A DNA stretch of 64,000 bases, taken from Globodera rostochiensis (lineage: Eukaryota; Nematoda; Chromadorea; Rhabditida; Heteroderidae). Location: NCBI GenBank assembly GCA_018350325.1, contig JAEVLN010000002.1:936162-1000161 (forward strand), written 5' to 3'. Shown here in pieces: positions 55,561 through 64,000 of this stretch. A model generated the notes under the pieces. That model was not told the DNA's origin. It saw only the letters and a list, made by a program, of their open reading frames with translations, and ran no database searches. The position numbers and the translations under genes were made by a program. Numbering within the stretch: position 1 is the stretch's first letter; every line of letters begins with the position of its first letter.

Positions 55561-57175
55561 AGAACTTTAAACTCTTAGACCATGCCTAATTATCATCATT
55601 AGGCAGCGGATTTTTAAGTGCTAAAAAACTTTTTTTGGTTTTAAAAATCACATATATATTATTCTCGTCTCATTTCCATTTTTTCGGGAGTAAAATTTGA
55701 CGGGTTTTGTTTGAAACCGATAATCTGAAAGTGATTAAAATATTGGTGGGCATTTTGTAATAATATTCTCAAGCAAATAATTTATTTGTAAAAAAAAATA
55801 AACTCAAAATTCAATGAAAATTGTCTAATTGTGTACATTCAAAAATTATAAAATATATCCTCCTGCTCCAAAAAAATAGGTAAAGCCTAAGAATCCGCTC
55901 CTTATTAATAATTGGAATAAATTGACGGTACCGAAATGGCAGCGCCAAACTGACTCGGAGTTCCTTCTAATTATGGGCTTGCATATTCCAACCTCAAAAT
56001 GTTTTACTTATAAAATAGAAAGTATAATTTTTGTGTCAAAATATGCATTGGTTAGTGAAGATTGTGTCCAGCCATCTCATCAAAGGCTTCCCGCTTCCCT
56101 GCTGCTTCTGCTGCTGTTCTCGCCTCTGGCTCCTACCCGGGGGGCACAAAGTGCTTAATGTGTATGCCCATGCCCTGCGGCGCCTCATCGCCCGCACCTC
56201 AAACAGCCGGTCCCTCGTTCCCGCTCCTAATTTGTGCCGTGCCAATGTTGCGCTGCGAGTGGAGACCACCCCACTCTCCCTGCCGCCCCCCCGTGTCCCC
56301 CCCCCCCCCACAAAAAGCCATTCTCCCCCCATCCCCCCCCCCCCCAAACTCCTGCGGTGACGCGGCGGCCGAACTTTGTTGCCGCTCCACTTCATCCGCC
56401 CGCCTCCCCCCCCCCAATCCATCTCCTTTTACCTATTTCTTATTCACACCCGCCCCGCCGTCCGTTGCCTGACATATTGCGCACAAATCAATAAAAAAAA
56501 TCCTTTTATATTGGCCACAAAAAACTGTTTGGGGCGCACTTTTTTTTGTTTTGCTGATGTTTCCTTTTGTGCCCGTTCATTTGTCGGCCGAAAAACGTTT
56601 TTTTATTTTTGTTTTTTCAATTGGGGGGGGGGGGGGATTAGTTTAAGACTTTTATGGCCAATTTAGACTTTTGTTTCATTTCTCTGTCTGTCTCAAATCA
56701 GCAGATAGTAAAATCTCAATTTTCAACAATTTTTGTCAATTCCCAACTTTGGATTACCGAGAATATGCCCTCTTCAACAGCCGTTCCATTTTACGCTCGT
56801 GGCGAGAGCACTTACCCGCGGGCGAATCTTTTTTTTCTGCCCTTCCCCCCTCCCCCCACAGCTTTTAACCCATCCAAGCCAATTTAGGCACTTTAGTGGG
56901 AATTAATCTTGGCAAAACGCAACATCCGTCGCCACCTCGCCCGCTTAAGGAATGAAAAGCATCGATTGAGAGAATGGAGAGGCGATGAAAGCAGCGGAAA
57001 CACTGCACAGATTATTATTATTTTTATGATGTTCGATTGGGACGATGCCAGCATTTTAAACGAGACGACGACGGCACCGGCGTTCGCCGCAGAGGGCGTC
57101 GGGGGAGTGCTTTTTGTCGTCGAGGTGGGCAATTAGCCAAAAAAACAAATTTTTCGTTGTTGAACAAGCTCAAAA

Positions 57176-57181
57176 TTTCAG
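57176..57181 (+). promoter_or_regulatory. Candidate trans-splice acceptor of the GPCR gene
   Basis: AATTTCAG ends 16 bp before the ATG at 57,198, with an in-frame stop between. This is the position and sequence typical of nematode spliced-leader acceptors. It could also be an ordinary acceptor joining a 5' UTR exon. Confidence 0.45.
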
Positions 57182-57197
57182 GGGATTATGAACGGAA

Positions 57198-60100
57198 ATG
57201 CAAATTTTTCGTATGTTTAAGGCCTACGCCCCCGCCACTTTGTCCCAGACACTTTCGTCCGCCTCCCCCGACATTGTCTTCACAACGTCGCGGCATCCTT
57301 TGGACTATGACACCGACGGCGACGGCAGCGGCACCATTTTCCACGACCATTCCCATCCCCTCGATTTGGCCCCAAGCTTGGCCATTGGCACTTTGCTTCT
57401 GTTGCTCATCATTTGTTGCGTTATCGGCAATTTGTCAGTTTTTTTCAAAAAATATTTGCATTAATATTAGCGTCTGAGTCAAAACTCGAGAATATTCAAG
57501 TCAAATGTGCTCACAGATCAAAAAAAAACATAACTCAAACTTGTTATTTTTAAATGAAAATCTATTTAAATTTAGTCTTTCCGATCAAATTTGATCAAAA
57601 AATGTTCAAAAATGCTGAGTTCCCATCCCTTCAGATTTGTGATCACCGCCATCCTGATCGAGCGCGATTTGCGCTGTCGACCGCAATATTATTTGGTCTT
57701 TTCATTGGCAGTCGCCGACCTAATGGTCCGAGAACAACAAAAAAATTTTGATTTTTAACATTTAAAGCTATCAATTTGCTCAAAAAGGTTGGTCTGATCG
57801 TTACTCCACTTGGTGCCCTGAGTACCCTGAGGCAATCCTGGGAGCTCGGGGTAAGCTAAAGCGTTGGTCAATCACTTAATCAACTTTTTAATTCTTCAAA
57901 ACCCCATTTTTGATTAAAAATTGCTTTTTTTTCCATGGTCAGGTCACTTTGTGCGACTTTTGGATCAGCGTGGACGGTAACAATTTGTCCGTTGCACAGT
58001 ATCCCCTTTCAAATTCCATTACCGTATTCCAGTGCTCGTCTGCACCTCATCCATTCTCCATTTGGTGGCTATTGCACTTGACAGGTTGGGGGGGACCAGC
58101 AAAATGTTAACACTTTTTTTTAATTTTAACAAATTTCTCAGTAAAAAGTAATAAATATAATTTAATCTTTAACAGATATTGGTCCGTCACTAACATCTGC
58201 TACTCAAATGTAATTTTCTTTATTTTTTGTATAAAGAATTCTTTTATTGAGACCCGTGGGACCGGAATTGACGGCACGATTTCCCCAAAATTCCTCTCCT
58301 TGATTATATGTAGGCAAATTATTGAAATCTTCTCAATGTTGGTCCTAACGAAATTACGGCATTTTTTGTTCCGAGAATTTTGTTCCCGGTCTAATCCCAT
58401 TACTAATCACGGCACCGACTCCATGCCATGCCATCTAAACCGGGAGTTTTCGGATTTTGGCCAATTCAATCAGTAACCAACAAAAAAAAATTGCTTAAAA
58501 TGAGTGCATTAATTTCCAATTGTTCGCACAGAATCGGACACCGAAACGCATTTTTTCCATGCTGGTGGTCATTTGGGTACTTTCACTGCTTATTTCATTG
58601 GCGCCTCAATTTGGTCTAAAAGATGGTAAGGAAATTAAAATAATAAAATAAAAATGTTTATAATAACGTTGGGTAAAAAGATGGATTTTGAAAGCTTTTA
58701 AAGTTTAAGTCTGAAAAAAACTGCAACTTTTTAGAGTAATCCAATATTCATAAAAAACAGTTAAAAATGTTGTCTCCCCATTTTTATTATTTTGACGATT
58801 GAAAAAATATTCAATTTAAAATTGTCCTTCAGAGAATTTTGTGACACGAGTGCGGGAACAACAAATTTGTCTGATTTCGCAGGACATTGCCTACCAAGTA
58901 AAATTATTGGAATTGAATTTAAAAAGATCCCCCCCCCGGGGTAAAGGTTTTCTCCACTTCGACAGCCTTTTACATTCCCTTGTTCGCCATTATCCTCATT
59001 TACTACAAAATTATGCGGGCAGCGAAGAAACGCTTCCGGCGCGAGCGGGATCGACGGACAGTGAACCGGACAGTTTTGGAAACGGTGCCGCCAAAGGCCG
59101 GCAAAATGTTAATCTCGCAGAATGTGCGTTGGGGTGTCGGGAGTAGGCTTAAAGGGGGCCTAAATTCGATTTTTGATCATTTGGAAAGTAATTTTTAGGA
59201 GAATATTCTTAAGAAATTCTCATAAAATAGAAAATAAGCTCTAAAAATCCCAAAAAAAAGGCTACACAATTCTAAAAGAAAAGTTTTTAGGGGAAATAAT
59301 GATTCAATGTGTTTTTTTTAGTTTAGAAAGCACTTTGACACATTTTCCAGTTCACTAAAAACGCCTTTCGCCTTCCTTTTCAGTCACCAATGTCTCCCCC
59401 GGGGCGCCATTCGCAGCCAAATTGTGCCAACAATAATATGTTGAGTGCTGCAAATGGACAATTCAAAGTGAAGGTGATTTGATGGAATTTTCAATTTTAA
59501 ATATATTAAAACTTTTTTTTAAAATTTTGACAAAAAATATTGCACATTTTGTCTATTCCCCCCCCCCAAACTTAAATAGCTAAATTTTTAGCTCAAATTT
59601 GAAAGTGTTCCGCACCAGACAAGCAATACAACGTCAGAGAACGACGAGGAGGACAAAAGTCAGTTGCCGTTGACCGTCACAGAGCCGCCAAATTGTTGTA
59701 AAGGCGAATTGGTAGCCGAAGTCGGTTTTTTTATTCGGCATATTGTTTTAAATTAACCAATTTTAAAGAATAATAATTAAAATGATTATTGCATTTTAAT
59801 ATTTCTTTATTTGATTAAGACGGCGTTCACTGACGGATCGGCTTCTTTCAATTGTGAGAAAAAACGTAAGTGCCCTTTTCCGTTTAACTTTTTATTTGTC
59901 AAATATGTCAAATAATAATAAATGTCTAAACGCAGGCAAGGCACGGTCCGCATCGCATCAGTTGTTGGCATTTCCTCGCCCTATACTGAAACGTGCCGTC
60001 AAAAAGAAGCGCGGACCGCGCGAAACGGTGGAAATGGGACGCGAGCGGAAGGCATGGCGTACGCTCGCCATTATTACGGTAGGCTGCTGGGGTTGGATAC

Positions 60101-61025
60101 TGTAAAACAACTACGGGCAGTTCAATAAAAGAGTTTTGCGAGCCATGTCTTACTGTTGTGTTCAATAAAAAAATTTTCAAAAATTAAAAACACTTTTTGT
60201 CTTAAGGGAACATTCATCGCTTGTTGGTTGCCATTTTTTGTGCTCTCCTTATACAGGTAAATGCTCTAAAAATCAATTAAATAATTTATACACTCAATTC
60301 GCATTTATTCACACTTTTTCTCAAATTGAAACTAATTGATTTTAACTAATTGGGGCTTCATCACTCCCATTTAAGGCCCATTTGCATCAATTGGACGCAC
60401 AAAGGTCAATGCGAAAGCATTCCGCCGCTAATGGAGCAAATATTCAACTGGCTTGGTTAGCTTAAATCCAAATAATACATTTTATTACTAATTCTCTCTC
60501 TCTGTTAATGAGATAATATTATTGATAATCAATTAAATAAATTCAATAATATATTTTATAACTAATTCTTTCTCTGCTAATAAGACAAATATTGATTGAT
60601 AACTAATTAGTGCGCAAAACCAGTATAAAAATCCCGGTCCGGTTTTTAATTATCTGATTTTTCTGGAACCGGATATTTTGGAGTTTCTTCGGCACAATTT
60701 TGAAAATCCATCCGAGTTCAAATGCGGAAAAATTGGTTTTGACCGCGCACTAATTGAGATCATTTATTATTACAGCGAGTCTGATTTATGTTTTATTCAA
60801 AATTATACCGCCGGAGGTCCTTTTGTATCCAATAATTCTTCATTTTAAAGGTTATTTGAACTCGGCGGTCAATCCGATCATCTACACAATTTTTTCACTT
60901 GATTTTCGTAATGTTTTTAAAATTAATTATCTTTCATTTAAAATAATAATAAAAGTGTCCACCATTTAGGGCTGGCCTTTGAGCGCATTTTGCGTCGTAT
61001 TTTCTGCAGATCGCGCTGCTTTTGA
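57198..61025 (+). CDS. ser-4: Serotonin receptor-like aminergic GPCR (5-HT1/SER-4 type)
   Basis: Exons: 57198-57433, 57635-57725, 57788-57850, 57943-57976, 58033-58084, 58176-58209, 58532-58625, 58833-58897, 58947-59123, 59384-59473, 59592-59720, 59820-59865, 59936-60078, 60207-60256, 60376-60455, 60851-60907 and 60970-61025. All phases close, giving 498 residues. Seven-helix landmarks: GN in TM1 (CCVIGNLF), SLAVADLM in TM2, Cys134, and the amine-binding Asp141 in SVDVLVCTSSILHLVAIALD. DRYW follows at 158-161, then SLAPQFGLKD at the end of TM4, ICLISQDIAYQVF before TM5, FYIPLF in TM5, CWLPFF at 424-429 and NPIIY at 469-473. The third loop is long and basic. CTSSILHL and SLAPQFG are characteristic of 5-HT1 receptors, which couple to Gi/o and lower cAMP. 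A dopamine or octopamine receptor is less likely. The donors after exons 2 and 9 are the least certain. Confidence 0.82.
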
Positions 61026-63650
61026 CAAAGTTCGGAGAGTATTCTCAAAAAAATCTCTTCCATTTGTACGGGTCGCTTATCTTTTTCAATTTTTGATGAA
61101 TTTGAATAAAATTGTTTAGCAAACAAAATGTTTTGAAATAAGCTTTATTTGCGTTAGTCTCGAAATGTTGTTATGAAATTTAAACATTTTCCCATTTTAT
61201 TCTAAATGGAAGCATTTTCTGAAATTGTTTTTACAACTTCTCGTACAGGCTAATTTTAATAACATTTTAAACTAAATTTTTATTCTACGCTTTATTTAGT
61301 TTGAATTGATGAATTGGGGACACTTTTAAATTTAAGGTGTTTGAATTTTCATAAGCTGCATTAATTTTGTTTATTAAGGGTCAACTTAAATTCTTAGATT
61401 GTAGTCTTTCACATAACATATAGATAAATGTTATTTTGTTTGTTGAGATAAATTTACAATTATTTTTAATAATCTGCAGGAATCGCATTATGTCTTAAAT
61501 TAAATGAAATGCATTCATTTATCAAGAAAATATAATTACAGTTTTTTAACTGGTTTAACTCAAGGCTGGTTATGTACTTGAATGGCAAGTACACTGCTGA
61601 AAATTGACGTTCGTACTTAAAAATAAAATTGTATTATTTTCAAAATGTACTTGAAAATAGCTATTCAGCTGGAATGTTGAAATTTCTGATTATAACAAAG
61701 GAACTCATGATTTGGCATTGTATATCTTTGTCCCGTGGAATGGGAAAAAATTTTAAAAATCCGTGAGGCGTGATCTGTGGTGATCACAGCAAAAGGCTGA
61801 TTTGGTTGATCCCTGATACGTTAGATCCGTGGTTTTGAGAAAATAAATAGGTCCGGTAAAATAAATTGCCGAAACGAGAATTTTAAATTTAACCGGGTCA
61901 GCAATCAGGACGGGATTGAATTTCGCGGGAACAGAGATGCCACCAAAATTTTAACAGCATTTTTGAGTTTTTAGGAGCGGATTTTCTTAAAGCTTTAACG
62001 ATATTTGTTAAGAAAAGGTCCGGATTTTTTTGTACAAGTTCAGATTATTGGATTAGTCATCATTTTTTTTTGGAATTTTTAAAAAAGAATAACGGTGAAT
62101 CATTATAGATGAATATTGTCATTATATTTTTGGTTTCCTGCTTTTTCAAGCCTGCAAGGTTGCTAATTCTATTTTAACTTTGTATGTATTCGTTTATTTT
62201 TTGATTTGAATTTTAGTTTTTATTTTCTTACATTTGTTTAACGTTTATTTATTTTCCATTTGATTTGATTTTGTCATTTAATAATTGTTAGTTGAGATCA
62301 TATTTTAACATTATTTAATTCGTTAATTGAGGATTAAATCTATTCCTATTCATTTTCAATCCTTTCTGTAATTTATCGATTCTTAAACTCAAATTAAGGT
62401 TTAGTCATAATATTTTTGGAATTATTTCAAGGCAAAAACCGTAAATTTTTAAAGATCATTATTTATTTTTCTGTTTTTTCATGCCTGTAAGGTTGCTAAT
62501 TCTATTTTAATTCGTTTATTTTTGAATTTTAGTTTATTTTTTCTTACATTTGTTTAACGTTTAATTATTTTTTCCATTGATAAATAATTTATTGCTTCAC
62601 AATTGGAAACAAATCATTATAATTTATATTATTTATTTGTAACTTGATAATCATTTTCGTGCCCCAGCATAATTTTTTAGATTTAGTTTTAATTTAAATT
62701 ATCTCTTTAAAGTTAATTTTTGTTTTATTTTAAAGCTAAAAAATTTAATGAAAATGCACTTTTAAATGCAGTTAACTAATAAATATTTATTGTTCATAGT
62801 TCGTTCAACCGATGTCATAATGCGCTCGGTTTTTGTTTGCAGGGTCTTTTTTTAATTACTTATGCCTTTGTTTGATTTAAAATCATTTTTAAATGCTTTA
62901 TCAATTATCAATTATTAATTAATTTGCATTTTGATTAAACTTGTCTGCCCTTTTCCTTATTGTCATCTTTTTGTTTTTTATTTAATCAGTTGGAATTTAA
63001 GTAAATTTTATTAGTTTTTGAAGTCCTTTAGTTAAAATTGTTTGAAGGCTAAAGCAACGTTAATAAAAGAATTTAAATTAATTTTTGAATATTTTGCATT
63101 GTTCAATGGTTTTATGTGTATTTCCATATTTGCATCAATATATTTTGATTATTGTGAAGGTTGATAAATTTAATCTGTTTTTATAGCCCTAAAATTTAAT
63201 CGAATGTCATTTAATTTTTTTAAAGTTCCGTGATGACGTATCGTTTTTTCAGGTAAAAGATGACAAGAATTATATGTTTAATATTAACTACAATTAATTA
63301 AAAGCCACTAATTTTGATTAATAAGTTTCATTCGGAAATAAATAATAATTTTAAACGTCTTAAGTGGAAAATATTTATTTTTATTTAGTATCTTTTATTA
63401 ACGATGTCGCATTTAAAACAAAAAGTTTCGTAAGTCGGCAGAACATACACAAAAAGCTTAATAATTTTGCCGACGCTTTCATTGTCCTGAGTTCATTTGT
63501 TTATGCGCATATTTTTTTTATACAATACTGTAGTTATTTTTTGTAAATTTCCAATTTAAATTTTTCCGTGTCAGCTTTTTTTTGATTATTTATTAGAATC
63601 AATGAAGTTGCCCTTGAAGTGCAATTAATTTGAAATTCTTTGTTAGAGCG
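61026..63650. other. AT-rich DNA downstream of the GPCR, nothing coding
   Basis: 3' flank. Two stretches share wording (about 62,145-62,250 and 62,480-62,560: GGTTGCTAATTCTATTTTAA), pointing to a local ~100-bp duplication. No gene is supported. Confidence 0.45.
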
Positions 63651-63654
63651 GAGC

Positions 63655-63920
63655 AAAAGCGATCTTAAACCGGGGGTACCGGGTTTCGGTTAGGCCGGTT
63701 TTGTGATTTAACATCTAAAATTTCCCGGTTGTGCCTAGGAAAATAAAAACAAACTTTTAAACCGTACTAAAATCTGATAAAATTATTTTGGCATAAATGT
63801 AAGTTGTTAAATCAGCGTTTCCAACAAAAATTTATTTAAAATTTAGGGATGCAAATCTCTTAACAAATTGAGTAAAAAAGACTAAATTTTTTCGGTGGCG
63901 TCTATCGGCACCGGCTCCCC
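63655..63920. repeat. Partial hAT-like repeat with single GC-rich hairpin
   Basis: GGGGGTACCGGGTTTCGG and CCGGTT words at 63,675-63,735 resemble the cluster at 45,372. CAAATCTCTTAACAAATTGA, then TCGGTGGCGTCTATCGGCAC at 63,892, is the inverted hairpin module seen in elements A-C. The outer ends are not visible within the window. Confidence 0.55.
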
Positions 63921-64000
63921 TCAGAAGTGAAGAAGAATTCGAATAAAAATGTATTTAAAAAAATTTCTTAACAGAAAAACAAAAACGGAAAAATAAACCC

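Larger units (their letters stand above)
50061..57175. other. Region rich in poly-C and poly-G tracts, no supported gene
   Basis: At least 20 runs of 8-17 identical C or G are spread over 50.06-56.64 kb (e.g. 50,066-50,078, 52,428-52,438, 53,559-53,576, 54,279-54,292, 56,624-56,635). They lie in alternating GC-rich and AT-rich DNA. The many open frames are Pro- or Gly-rich products of these runs, lie on both strands and lack domains. The stretch probably holds the promoter and 5' non-coding DNA of the GPCR gene, and perhaps a neighbouring gene's UTRs. Confidence 0.45.

Noticed and set aside
51276..56494. Pro-rich and Gly-rich ORFs in the poly-C/poly-G region
   Set aside because: They are translations of homopolymer tracts in overlapping frames on both strands. 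None has a domain or a consistent exon structure.

Overview
The window looks like a nematode genome. The background is AT-rich, the genes are split into many short exons with (T)TTTCAG acceptors, there are TTAGGC-like telomeric words, and one gene is a SER-4/5-HT1-like receptor. Two minus-strand genes predict secreted proteins, a RING protein and an extremely Cys-rich small protein. That would suit a plant-parasitic (cyst-type) nematode, but the species is an inference.

Layout. (1) About 0.2-13.4 kb is a C-rich, G-poor block holding a decayed Ty3/gypsy-like retroelement. It has a leader with a 49-bp tandem array and a gag gene with a zinc knuckle. Pol has lost protease and most of the RT but keeps RNase H and integrase in one open frame. 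Two unexpected genes follow on the same strand: an intact NADAR-domain protein, whose start overlaps the pol stop in ATGCTAG, and a UPF1-like SF1B helicase with every motif present. The helicase is preceded by N-terminal pieces split over two other frames. No LTR pair was found.

(2) About 13.4-30.9 kb is an AT-rich gene desert of decayed dispersed repeats. It contains at least five clean non-autonomous hAT elements (MITEs) with 8-bp target duplications. Three with unrelated termini carry the same internal pair of GC-rich hairpins.

(3) About 30.9-38.1 kb (+) is a 21-exon gene for a secreted or membrane FN3-repeat protein that resembles the ectodomain of R3-type receptor tyrosine phosphatases. 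No phosphatase domain follows. It includes a triplicated 153-bp segment. (4) 39.8-42.3 kb (-) is a six-exon gene for a signal-peptide-bearing RING-HC protein. (5) 44.06-44.48 kb (-) is a four-exon gene for an 81-residue secreted protein with 24 Cys. (6) 45.6-47.4 kb is a 58/63-bp satellite array in which every unit holds an 18-bp perfect palindrome. (7) About 50-57 kb has many poly-C and poly-G tracts and no gene I can defend. (8) 57.2-61.0 kb (+) is a 17-exon aminergic GPCR, most like SER-4/5-HT1, and the rest is AT-rich sequence.

Exon models were built by eye from splice signals. The phases of the receptor, RING, Cys-rich and GPCR models all close, except for the first FN3-gene donor, which is uncertain. 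The host genes look unrelated to one another. The NADAR and helicase genes share strand and base bias with gag-pol and look like cargo of the retroelement.
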